Positions 38,975-45,709 of a stretch of DNA of 64,000 nt are shown here, piece by piece; positions within the stretch are counted from its first letter, which is position 1, and every line of letters begins with the position of its first letter. Location of the stretch: assembly GCF_019100565.1 (NCBI RefSeq), contig NZ_JAHRID010000005.1:186001-250000 (forward strand). Direction: 5' to 3'. The notes under the pieces are model-generated. The model was not told the DNA's origin and searched no databases. It worked only from the letters and a program-made list of their open reading frames with translations. The translations under genes and the position numbers were made by a program. Source of the stretch: Arsukibacterium indicum. GTDB lineage: Bacteria > Pseudomonadota > Gammaproteobacteria > Enterobacterales > Alteromonadaceae.

Positions 38975-39166
38975 TTAGTTTTTAATAGCGTATTCAATGC
39001 GTTGCAGTTTGTTTGGCAGTGGAGACGCATCAGTTTTGTGTGTGTGTTTAATGCGGATGTCCGCACTCAGTTCGAGTGTAACAGAACTCGAACTGAAAAC
39101 TCCCTCTAAAAAGACCGCCACCCAGCCGCCTTGCGTCTGTCTGCGCGTCGGCCTTTTTCTCTTCAA
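38975..39166 (-). CDS. possible small phage ORF
   Basis: A 63-codon frame from a TTG start with AGGTG upstream. It is basic at the N-terminus, then has a short hydrophobic stretch (G-G-W-V-A-V-F-L-E-G-V-F). It overlaps two perfect hairpins (39052-39065, 39068-39095), so the region may instead be non-coding. Weakly supported. Confidence 0.25.
   Translation of the reverse strand: MKRKRPTRRQTQGGWVAVFLEGVFSSSSVTLELSADIRIKHTHKTDASPLPNKLQRIEYAIKN
39068..39095. other. perfect 10-bp stem-loop in phage intergenic region
   Basis: CAGTTCGAGT and ACTCGAACTG pair perfectly around an 8-base loop. Filamentous phages carry a packaging-signal hairpin and origin hairpins in their intergenic region; this is a candidate by position and strength. 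A smaller hairpin (TGCGG/CCGCA, 39052-39065) adjoins it. Confidence 0.5.
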
Positions 39167-39181
39167 AAAACACCTAATTTA

Positions 39182-39394
39182 GCGAAAAAATCGCGGGGCG
39201 CGGAGACGCGCCGGGAAAACGCCTATGGCGGTGGCCGGAGACGGCCACGGAGAGAAAAACGCGCAAAATTGCGCGGGCGCGGGGACGCGCCAAGAGGGTA
39301 ACGGCTTCGCCGGAACGCTTACGCGAGATAATGCCTGGCTTCGCCAGTTTGTTTATTTGCCGCTTTGCGGCAGGGGTTCGGCAGGGCGCGAACC
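39182..39394. other. dense hairpin array, probable phage origin/packaging region
   Basis: At least ten perfect stem-loops follow each other: 39182-39194, 39197-39212, 39220-39230, 39231-39248, 39260-39275, 39276-39291, 39302-39312, 39335-39347, 39358-39372, 39375-39394. Most have 3-5-base loops; the last has eight. Three share the form CG-G-R-GACG with GAGA or GGGA loops; two read CTTCG. Inoviruses place the two replication origins and the packaging signal in such a region downstream of the assembly gene. The 39100-39490 stretch shows no convincing gene. Confidence 0.7.
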
Positions 39395-39489
39395 GGCCGA
39401 GGATTGAAGCCGGGCTTTAGTGACGCGAAAAAACATGGTGAAAGCAAGGGTCAGCTGGTACCCGTTGCGCGCCTCCTTCCAGTCGGTGC

Positions 39490-39624
39490 TCACTGCATGG
39501 CCGTTGGCCATAACAGAATTAGTATGGCTGCGGTGATGAAACCCTGGAGAATCATGTCACCAAGGATGAATAAAATACGTCTAAAACGAATGATTATGCG
39601 TGTATAAAGCATGTTTTTTGTCAT
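39490..39624 (-). CDS. 44-residue membrane peptide downstream of zot-like gene
   Basis: ATG at 39624 starts three bases after the Zot-like stop and reads 44 codons to TGA. The peptide has a basic stretch (R-I-I-I-R-F-R-R) and then a hydrophobic segment of about 20 residues (I-L-Q-G-F-I-T-A-A-I-L-I-L-L). Tight spacing suggests coupling to the phage morphogenesis operon. It is too short for homology judgement. Confidence 0.5.
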   Translation of the reverse strand: MTKNMLYTRIIIRFRRILFILGDMILQGFITAAILILLWPTAMQ

Positions 39625-39627
39625 TTT

Positions 39628-40968
39628 TTAGTACCTGGGGAAAATGTAACGGGTATTGCCGTAGCTTAAAACTGGCATGCGGTTGCTGTATTCAAAGGTA
39701 AAACCGAGGTTTGAAAGGTAGTAACCATCTAATAGCAGACTTGGTTTGATAAAGTTTTCTTCGTTTTTTGCTTCATCTTCGAGGTATGGCAGTTCGCAAG
39801 TGAAAAAATGCTCTACTACAGGGCGGTTATATCGCGTTTTAAGCTCATATCCGGCGTAAGTGAGTGAATCGCATAGCTGGCCAATGGGGGTGTCGGCTGG
39901 TACGGCAGAGAATGGCTTTATCTGGTCGTATATGGCTGGTTCATTAGTAGGTATGTAAGCATCCGGTGCTGGCTGTTGGGTTTGGGGTTGGCTTGGTTGG
40001 GCAGTGTTAGTTTGGTTGCTTTGCTGAGGTGCTGTATTGGATGCCCAGGAGCCTGAAAGCAGGTACCAGACTAAAACACCAATTAACAAAGGAACAAATA
40101 GCACTAATATGAGTTTTTTGGGTAGAACAAGCTTGTGTGTATGGGCATCAGCTGACCAATAAAGCCCGTAAAGGGATTTATCACGGGTAATAATACTTCG
40201 AATGGTGTTTTTTTTCTGAAAGTAATCTTCCTGGTCAAAAACTTTATCAGCCTGATAGCGGGTTACGCGGTTAGATTTGAACGGGTTGAAGTAGTGAACG
40301 TGGCAACCGGCCAAGCGGCGAACATGGTTGTCCATTAGCTTGGCATCTTGTGTAACCAGGTGAATATCCCAGCCTTTGTGCCGGTGGGTTTCGAACTCTG
40401 AACAGTGGCGGGGTACTCTTGCACCTACTGGCCGTGGAGGAAAAGTCTGCTGGCACTCATCCATAACAATGATGCTTTGGCGTGGCAATTCGTACCAAAG
40501 CTCTGGCTTTTCAAAGCGCCGCCAATCTAAGTTGAACTGTTTAAGGGTTTCAACGGTTACGTGTTCTTTGTCTGCTGATTCTATGTAAAGCTTTAGATTT
40601 TCCCTAGCAGAATCAGGGTAGACGATGCGAACCCAGTGTAGCCACAGTAAAACATCGCCTTTTGATTCTAGCCAAGCATCGTAGATATGAATGAGGTGCG
40701 GAAAGCTGGTTTCGTCTGCCAGCTCTCCGTCACCGTGGATTTTTTGCAATCGCTTTTGAACAGGTTTAATAGCGGATTTGTTTAGGCTTGGTAGATATAC
40801 GCCGTAAAAATAACCCTGAAAGCTATGGCAAACTTCGAAATCAAGTAGCAACAACTTTATGTTGTGGTAATAGATTTCACGGCCAGCGGTCTTTGTATCG
40901 TGGGTTATTTCGCGCAGGGTGTTTAGTGTTTTAGATGCGCCTGGTAAGCCAGTTCTTAAATAAAGCAT
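39628..40968 (-). CDS. Zot-like phage assembly ATPase (pI)
   Basis: A 446-residue inner-membrane ATPase of the zonula occludens toxin/pI family, which drives extrusion of filamentous phage. Walker A is G7-L-P-G-A-S-K-T14, very near the start as in the family. Walker B is S-I-I-V-M-D170-E. A membrane helix lies at about 284-305, followed by a Gln/Pro/Thr-rich linker and a periplasmic tail with Cys residues. It follows the pVI-like gene by one base. The phage lacks a pIV secretin, so it must dock with a host secretin. Confidence 0.92.
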   Translation of the reverse strand: MLYLRTGLPGASKTLNTLREITHDTKTAGREIYYHNIKLLLLDFEVCHSFQGYFYGVYLPSLNKSAIKPVQKRLQKIHGDGELADETSFPHLIHIYDAWLESKGDVLLWLHWVRIVYPDSARENLKLYIESADKEHVTVETLKQFNLDWRRFEKPELWYELPRQSIIVMDECQQTFPPRPVGARVPRHCSEFETHRHKGWDIHLVTQDAKLMDNHVRRLAGCHVHYFNPFKSNRVTRYQADKVFDQEDYFQKKNTIRSIITRDKSLYGLYWSADAHTHKLVLPKKLILVLFVPLLIGVLVWYLLSGSWASNTAPQQSNQTNTAQPSQPQTQQPAPDAYIPTNEPAIYDQIKPFSAVPADTPIGQLCDSLTYAGYELKTRYNRPVVEHFFTCELPYLEDEAKNEENFIKPSLLLDGYYLSNLGFTFEYSNRMPVLSYGNTRYIFPRY

Positions 40969-40969
40969 A

Positions 40970-41389
40970 TTACGCCTGCCATATCATTGATTTTTGTTTG
41001 CCAGTGGTAGACAAGTTACTAAAACCCATAAATGCCAGGCGAGCAGCTAAACCACCAAAAAGTATGCTGATCGCATCCGGTATTTTAGCCATAGAAACGA
41101 ATTGTAATATTTCAGGGGGTAGCCCTGAAAAATGGGTCTGTATCTGAGTAAAAATAACCTGCAACGCCATAGTGCCAAGCTCATAAACAACAAAGCCAAT
41201 GCCAAGACCGGACATGACTTTAATAATAAGCGGAACCAAGGCAAAACCGATAAAAGTAAGAATAAAGCCGACAATAGATAGCCTGAATGCTTTAAGGCCG
41301 TGGGTTAATAATGAACCGATGCCGACACCTTTAGGGGTTGGTATTGGCGGTGCAGGGTTTAAAGGTGGATTCCAGGGGGTAATAGGCAT
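40970..41389 (-). CDS. phage pVI-like minor coat protein (DUF2523-like)
   Basis: A 139-residue hydrophobic protein with a Pro-rich start (P-I-T-P-W-N-P-P-L) and three membrane segments at about 33-60, 64-85 and 103-125. Its position between the adhesin and Zot-like genes and its topology match the minor coat protein pVI / DUF2523 family, which caps the adhesin end of the virion. Its ATG overlaps the adhesin stop by one base (TAATG), so translation is coupled. Confidence 0.78.
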   Translation of the reverse strand: MPITPWNPPLNPAPPIPTPKGVGIGSLLTHGLKAFRLSIVGFILTFIGFALVPLIIKVMSGLGIGFVVYELGTMALQVIFTQIQTHFSGLPPEILQFVSMAKIPDAISILFGGLAARLAFMGFSNLSTTGKQKSMIWQA

Positions 41390-42795
41390 TATTTTTTAAC
41401 TCCGAAAGCTATGAAAGCAGAAAACAGCGTTGCAGCTGCCATGATGAAATAACTAAGAACACTGAAAGCTTCACAGTATGGTTCCCATTCCATGTACCAG
41501 GTACGGCCGAGCATGTTGATGGCGCGGGGCGCTGGACACGCTGTAGAGCCACCAGACCATTGAAAATCGTCTTTGAATGTATCGAGTGAAATTTCTGAAA
41601 CGGTTAAATCCACAATGGATTCATCGCCAGTTATGCCAAGCATACTGGTTATGTTTGCGCGATCATTGTCGTCAAATTCAACGCCATCACCTTTTAGAGA
41701 TTCGGATATATCCTTAGTATTAGCATCAATTCCGGTTAGTAATTGGTTGGATTTGTCCAAGCGTTTTGTAATTTCGCTAGTGTTGTTGGCATCACGTTTG
41801 ATTTGGTCAGCAAGTAGTTCATTATTGGCATCAATCCGGCTTTCTACGCCGCGCATTGTGTCTTTAAAATCGCCCTTAACCATGTCAGGCATGGGTTTAT
41901 TGGGGTCGGTTATATCATCATCAGGCTCAGGAACGTCAGGGGCGCAGGCATAGCCGTTGGTGGTTACCAGGCAATCATCAAGTGACGGTAAGTCGGGTTC
42001 AGTACCACAAAGGAAATTATCATTAACAAAGCCACAACCAGCTTGGCAGTTTGAATATACGGGTTCATCGTTTACCGTTTCTAAATCACATTTATCGTTT
42101 GGGTCTTCGAAACACACTTCCATGCCGTTTCCGGCAATAAAACAATCTGGCTCTGGTGGAACACAGCCGCCGATGGTGTCAGGGGGGCAATCATCGGGGT
42201 TTGGTTCGGGTTCACAGTCGCCGTTTTCTTCGGGGCAATCGTTTTGTAGAACAGCAGCAGCCCAGCAAAAGAAATTGGGATCAGTACCTCCAAAGTTAAT
42301 AAGTGTAGGGGTATTGTCAGGAGCACAATAGGGCGCGGGAGGGTTTTTAATAACTGAGACGCCGTTTATATTTAAATCTCCCATTGGATCCTCAGTGCCT
42401 GTCGAATGAATAACACAAGTTCGGCGCAATGGTATACCTGTAGTATATGTACCCGAAGGATTTAGAGGCAGGTTTATATCTTCATTTCTCAAATATGTTT
42501 GGATTGTTCCAACACCATAACAACCCCCCCCTGCACCGAGGTAGCTATTAGCAAGCGCATAATATGCTGCGTCGTGTGTTGTTTCTGTGAATGATTTAGC
42601 GCCTGTTGTTGCAGTCCAGGTATTGCCTGAAGGCGCTGGAGCAGAGCAAATATGCCCAAGTTCTGGATGGTCTTGATAACTACCACCATCGGGGCACGAG
42701 TAGTCGAGGAAATCTTCAGGATTTTCTTGTGATGTTACGTAACGAGGAAATAAAAAAGCCCCGGTAAGCAGGGCTAATATCAGGGCTTTTTGCAT
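41389..42795 (-). CDS. phage adhesin (pIII / TspB-like)
   Basis: A 468-residue attachment protein. The signal peptide ends about residue 23 (Y-V-T-S-Q). The ectodomain is rich in Cys, Pro, Asp and Glu, followed by a helical region with repeated D-A-N-N/D-A-N-T patterns, then a C-terminal C-P-A-P...W-Y-M-E-W-E-P-Y-C block and a membrane anchor (F-I-M-A-A-A-T-L-F-S-A-F-I-A). The end resembles TspB-like proteins of Neisseria filamentous phages. The ATG at 42795 is chosen because the signal peptide starts there. Host receptor is unknown. Confidence 0.82.
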   Translation of the reverse strand: MQKALILALLTGAFLFPRYVTSQENPEDFLDYSCPDGGSYQDHPELGHICSAPAPSGNTWTATTGAKSFTETTHDAAYYALANSYLGAGGGCYGVGTIQTYLRNEDINLPLNPSGTYTTGIPLRRTCVIHSTGTEDPMGDLNINGVSVIKNPPAPYCAPDNTPTLINFGGTDPNFFCWAAAVLQNDCPEENGDCEPEPNPDDCPPDTIGGCVPPEPDCFIAGNGMEVCFEDPNDKCDLETVNDEPVYSNCQAGCGFVNDNFLCGTEPDLPSLDDCLVTTNGYACAPDVPEPDDDITDPNKPMPDMVKGDFKDTMRGVESRIDANNELLADQIKRDANNTSEITKRLDKSNQLLTGIDANTKDISESLKGDGVEFDDNDRANITSMLGITGDESIVDLTVSEISLDTFKDDFQWSGGSTACPAPRAINMLGRTWYMEWEPYCEAFSVLSYFIMAAATLFSAFIAFGVKK

Positions 42796-42801
42796 GGTTT
42801 G

Positions 42802-42843
42802 CGGCCTTATGAATCGAATAAAATAAAAAGAGCCATAAGGCCG
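42802..42843 (-). promoter_or_regulatory. inverted repeat hiding the adhesin ribosome site
   Basis: CGGCCTTAT and ATAAGGCCG form a perfect 9-bp stem with a 24-base loop in the mRNA. Its 3' arm contains AAGG, the likely ribosome site of the adhesin gene (ATG at 42795). Its 5' arm shares bases with the 42839-42867 terminator hairpin, so the two cannot form together. Confidence 0.5.
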
Positions 42844-42867
42844 ACAATGATAAACACATCGTCGGCC
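42839..42867 (-). terminator. hairpin after the major coat gene
   Basis: In the mRNA sense GGCCGAC...GTCGGCC extends to an 11-bp stem with one G-U pair and a 7-base loop. A T-rich tract (CTTTTTATTTTATT) begins eight bases later. Filamentous phages terminate strongly after gene VIII, so partial termination here would set coat excess over adhesin. Confidence 0.6.
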
Positions 42868-42874
42868 GTAAACA

Positions 42875-43087
42875 TTAACTGAACAACATGCCTTTGGCCC
42901 ATTTCCAGACGATGGCACCGAAGCCAGCAGCCAGGAAAGCGGCACCGATAACAGCGGCAGCGGCTAGAAAATCGGTTTGAAACGCAGTTGCTTCAGCAGA
43001 TACATCAATAGCGGCCATAGCAGATGGAGCGATAACAGAAGCCAAAACAATTGGCAGTAAAACAGCTAACTTTTTTGCAAATTTCAT
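42875..43087 (-). CDS. phage major coat protein precursor (pVIII)
   Basis: A 70-residue precursor. A signal peptide ends at A-M-A25; the mature part is about 45 residues with an acidic/polar start (A-I-D-V-S-A-E-A-T), a central membrane segment rich in Ala/Gly and a short basic tail (K-W-A-K-G). This is the classical layout of filamentous phage major coats. The ATG at 43087 has TAGGA upstream; the frame extends further but the signal peptide starts here. Confidence 0.9.
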   Translation of the reverse strand: MKFAKKLAVLLPIVLASVIAPSAMAAIDVSAEATAFQTDFLAAAAVIGAAFLAAGFGAIVWKWAKGMLFS

Positions 43088-43100
43088 AGGTTTATTCCTA

Positions 43101-43295
43101 TTAACGATGATTGAAAACCAGTTTAACGAGTTTTTTAATACCCCAAACTGACAGTAAAACGGCAACAAGTGCCGGTACCATTTGGACAAACTCAGCGTAA
43201 GTTAAAGGCAAAGCGCTAGCAGTTTGAACCCAAATAAGGGGTTCAGGACATACACCGTTAACGGGTGTAGCGGGGCAGACCTGAACGAATCTCAT
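43101..43295 (-). CDS. small phage membrane protein, minor coat candidate
   Basis: A 64-residue protein with two Cys in its N-terminal half (V-C-P-A-T-P-V-N-G-V-C-P), a membrane segment at about 38-53 and a basic C-terminus (K-K-L-V-K-L-V-F-N-H-R). It lies directly before the major coat gene, where inoviruses have small minor coat or related proteins. Its start overlaps the stop of the preceding 29-residue ORF by 4 bases (ATGA). Confidence 0.72.
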   Translation of the reverse strand: MRFVQVCPATPVNGVCPEPLIWVQTASALPLTYAEFVQMVPALVAVLLSVWGIKKLVKLVFNHR

Positions 43296-43381
43296 TGAAA
43301 ATATCTCCGTTTAAAAAGAATGACCGACCAGCTTAAGGCAGTGGCCAAAATAGCGAAGCTGGTCAGCCACAAAGCGAACAT
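43292..43381 (-). CDS. 29-residue hydrophobic peptide, pVII/pIX-like candidate
   Basis: ATG at 43381 reads 29 codons to TGA at 43292. The peptide is nearly all one membrane helix (F-A-L-W-L-T-S-F-A-I-L-A-T-A-L) ending K-R-R-Y-F-Q. It begins two bases after the upstream gene's stop, with AAAGG before it, and overlaps the next start by ATGA. Ff phages have 32-33-residue pVII and pIX at the corresponding place. Confidence 0.65.
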   Translation of the reverse strand: MFALWLTSFAILATALSWSVILFKRRYFQ

Positions 43382-43383
43382 GG

Positions 43384-43725
43384 TTAACCGGCCTTTTTAG
43401 CTTGTTGCGGAAATTCAACAGACAAGCATTCGAATTGCATGCCAGCCTTGGTTAGCTTGGTTCGACAGTTAAGTACCAGTTCCTGGAGGAAAACGTTACT
43501 TTTGCGCAATTCATCGGCTAACTTGTGGTTGGGATTGCCGGTAGCTTCGTCAATTAGCTTAATTTTGAGCGTTGGCGAGCCGTAGCTAAAGCCATTGGTT
43601 CGTTGATCGTTGTTCGGGTATGCCTGAACGCCGGTAACGCTGGCGTAAGGCGTTTGCGATTTATCAGCTTGCTCCATGAAGCCAGCTGAAATTTCGGTAA
43701 TGATGAAGTTGATAGGTGTTAGCAT
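43384..43725 (-). CDS. putative phage ssDNA-binding protein
   Basis: A 113-residue soluble protein without signal or membrane segment, placed between the replication initiator and the coat genes, where filamentous phages encode their ssDNA-binding protein (pV). I do not see a diagnostic motif, so the role rests on position and size. It ends in a basic Q-A-K-K-A-G tail. Confidence 0.5.
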   Translation of the reverse strand: MLTPINFIITEISAGFMEQADKSQTPYASVTGVQAYPNNDQRTNGFSYGSPTLKIKLIDEATGNPNHKLADELRKSNVFLQELVLNCRTKLTKAGMQFECLSVEFPQQAKKAG

Positions 43726-43735
43726 TTTATTTTCC

Positions 43736-44947
43736 TCAGGCCGCTTGGCCGTGTATGACTACAAAGTTACGGGTTGATGGTTTGCGATACCAGTCGGGCA
43801 TTTGATGCGGCCGAACAGTGATTTCGCGTTGGCGTTTTATCATTGGCAATGCAGTACGGGTTGCATCGAAAGGAATGGAAATATCCAGACCTAACTGGAT
43901 TAAGCGCGACTTGTGTACGTAATACTGGCGTGGGTACTTGCCGGAATCTTCGTTATACAGTGACTGACCATTTAGCCACATGTGACAATAATTCGCGGTG
44001 GCATTAGCAGCCTGGCGAGAGTTTACGATTTTGCGCTTAAGCAGTTGGTCAGCAATGGTTATGTAATCCATAGTGGCGACCTCTAAGGTTTCGGTTAACG
44101 TGTCTAACGTGGTTAAAGTAAAGTGGTTGGCTAAATCCTCAACAGTAACGTGACCGAAAAAACAAAGCTCATAACGGGCTAATTTCTTGGCCTTGAAGCT
44201 ATGTTCCTCACGGACTATTCCCGCTGCCTGGCAGTGTTCAATGAGTTTTTTGTAATACTCAACGTCTGCATCGGTAGCGTTTTTAAGGTTCTTTTTCATA
44301 TGCTCTATCAGTTCATGGGCTTTGATATAGAGCTTGGAGTAATCCCAGGAGCTACCGCCAATGCTACGGCTTGTCGAATAATCGACAGTCGCGCCATTGG
44401 GATAGAGGTTTGGCTTTTTGCCATTGGGTAACGAGAAAGAGGACAGGGCGCGTAAAAAGGCGTATTCGTTGCGATACCCGACTGAATGGTTGCGGGTAAT
44501 GTCAACGTGCTTAATAACGCAGCCTGAGTATGTTTTAAGGTGCTTGCGGTCTTTGGCGCCAGAGCGGTTATCGGTCTTAAAGCTGAACCGGCCAGTGGTA
44601 AATGGCGGTAAGCCAAGCTTTGCCAGGACAATGTTATAGACACGGATACATTCCTCGAATGTCTGAAAGCCGTATAGGTTTTCAACGCGACCAAAGCGAC
44701 TGGGGTTGCCCTCAACGCGAACACGGTGGCCATCGCAGCTAACACGTAAAGAGGTTGAATAGCTGCTCTGGACGGTGGTTCTGGATGTTCTAACAGCGGT
44801 TGGGTCGTACTCGCCGGTATGCAGGTCAACAGAGATAAAGCCTTTGTCACCAATAAGCGGTAAACGCCTGTCTAGCCATGTTTGTTCACAGACTAAGCGG
44901 TCTATGAACCAAGGGCTGATAATGTCAGGGGTTACGCGCATGGCCAT
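43736..44947 (-). CDS. phage replication initiation protein (gene II/X family)
   Basis: A 403-residue protein resembling rolling-circle initiators of the filamentous phage gene II/X class: a central A-R-Y-E-L-C-F-F-G-H segment and a late Y-Y-V-H-K-S-R-L-I-Q-L-G-L-D-I-S motif are typical. It would nick the phage plus-strand origin. An internal second ATG at 44941 also exists. The start overlaps the preceding gene's stop by one base (TAATG). Confidence 0.82.
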   Translation of the reverse strand: MAMRVTPDIISPWFIDRLVCEQTWLDRRLPLIGDKGFISVDLHTGEYDPTAVRTSRTTVQSSYSTSLRVSCDGHRVRVEGNPSRFGRVENLYGFQTFEECIRVYNIVLAKLGLPPFTTGRFSFKTDNRSGAKDRKHLKTYSGCVIKHVDITRNHSVGYRNEYAFLRALSSFSLPNGKKPNLYPNGATVDYSTSRSIGGSSWDYSKLYIKAHELIEHMKKNLKNATDADVEYYKKLIEHCQAAGIVREEHSFKAKKLARYELCFFGHVTVEDLANHFTLTTLDTLTETLEVATMDYITIADQLLKRKIVNSRQAANATANYCHMWLNGQSLYNEDSGKYPRQYYVHKSRLIQLGLDISIPFDATRTALPMIKRQREITVRPHQMPDWYRKPSTRNFVVIHGQAA

Positions 44948-45168
44948 TAGAGATTATCCAGTTTATCTATGGATAAGTTAAAATCTGACAAGCTGATAAT
45001 TTTGGTCGTTATTGCATGATGAACGCGCATTTTAAAAAGCTCAGCGCCAGCCATTATCAAAATTTTATATTCAGAATCATGTAAGTTTTCATCTAGATTT
45101 AAGAACTCCGATTCAATTTGAGCGCGTAATGCAGGAACATTAATAAGAGCGTGGGGACTTTTGCTCAT
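44947..45168 (-). CDS. small phage protein of unknown function
   Basis: A 73-residue acidic, mostly helical protein I do not recognise. It sits between the first gene of the phage minus-strand operon and the initiator, overlapping both (ATGA with the gene upstream, TAATG with the initiator), so it is a true part of the operon. Confidence 0.6.
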   Translation of the reverse strand: MSKSPHALINVPALRAQIESEFLNLDENLHDSEYKILIMAGAELFKMRVHHAITTKIISLSDFNLSIDKLDNL

Positions 45169-45587
45169 AACTGAAAACCCTCAGCCTGGGAGCGCTTAAG
45201 GCGTCTTTCTTCGCGGATGATATGACGGACAACGGGCAGCTTTGGGTAGATTCTTGCGAAAATGCGAGCTTTTAGGGTTGGGTGCTCAGCAACAGTTGCC
45301 AGGGATACATTGGCTGGAACCTCAGGAGTAAAACCCGGTTCCTGTTGCTGAGCTAAAAATTGTACCCGGTCATCATAACAAGCCAGGTGGTTATCTATCA
45401 GTACTGTAATTGGGCATTTGTTAGAGCGTGATGTCCAGAACTGAATATTGTGATCATCGATAAAAAACATATCAACGGTTTCAGATTCACGGTAAGAAAT
45501 GCCCAGTTCATCGAAACGGCAAAGAGCTTCATCGATAGTCTGAGCGTTAAACAGTACAGTTTTAATCAGGGTAAGTTCGTTGTTCAT
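45165..45587 (-). CDS. first gene of phage operon, unknown function
   Basis: A 140-residue soluble protein with no recognised family. The N-terminal half looks mixed alpha/beta (F-F-I-D-D-H-N-I-Q-F-W); the C-terminal part is basic and helical (R-H-I-I-R-E-E-R-R-L-K-R-S). As the first gene under the repressor-controlled promoter it may be an early replication or regulatory factor; that is inferred from position only. Confidence 0.6.
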   Translation of the reverse strand: MNNELTLIKTVLFNAQTIDEALCRFDELGISYRESETVDMFFIDDHNIQFWTSRSNKCPITVLIDNHLACYDDRVQFLAQQQEPGFTPEVPANVSLATVAEHPTLKARIFARIYPKLPVVRHIIREERRLKRSQAEGFQL

Positions 45588-45607
45588 GGTTCCAGCCTTA
45601 AACAGGT

Positions 45608-45625
45608 TATGTCAACATTGACATA
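45608..45625. promoter_or_regulatory. phage operator O1
   Basis: TATGTCA-ACAT-TGACATA, a perfect inverted repeat, lies in the divergent region between the repressor gene and the minus-strand operon. It has the same half sites as O2. Confidence 0.75.
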
Positions 45626-45628
45626 AAA

Positions 45629-45657
45629 AGTATGATCCTAACCTTTTAATATGTCAA
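45629..45657 (-). promoter_or_regulatory. likely promoter of the phage minus-strand operon
   Basis: On the minus strand TTGACA (45652-45657) is followed after 17 bases by CATACT (45629-45634), a fair sigma-70 promoter. Operator O2 covers the -35 box and O1 lies at or just after the start site. Confidence 0.6.
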
Positions 45658-45667
45658 GCGTGACATA
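45650..45667. promoter_or_regulatory. phage operator O2
   Basis: TATGTCA-AGCG-TGACATA, with half sites identical to O1. The centres are 42 bases apart, four helical turns, which would suit cooperative binding of repressor dimers. Confidence 0.75.
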
Positions 45668-45709
45668 CCTATAGATGCTAAAATTCAGGAAAAATAAAGG
45701 GGTAGTGAT

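Noticed and set aside
39182-39394. Hairpin array as CRISPR, integron attC or retron RNA
   Set aside because: The units differ in sequence and have no regular spacers; there is no integrase, cas or reverse transcriptase gene nearby. A phage intergenic region explains the position better.
39225-39607. Two plus-strand ORFs (39225-39407 and 39365-39607)
   Set aside because: They run through the hairpin array or its flank, have no ribosome site or family resemblance, and oppose the phage gene direction.
41957-42331. Long plus-strand ORFs opposite the phage adhesin
   Set aside because: Codon-shadow frames of the adhesin gene without start signals.
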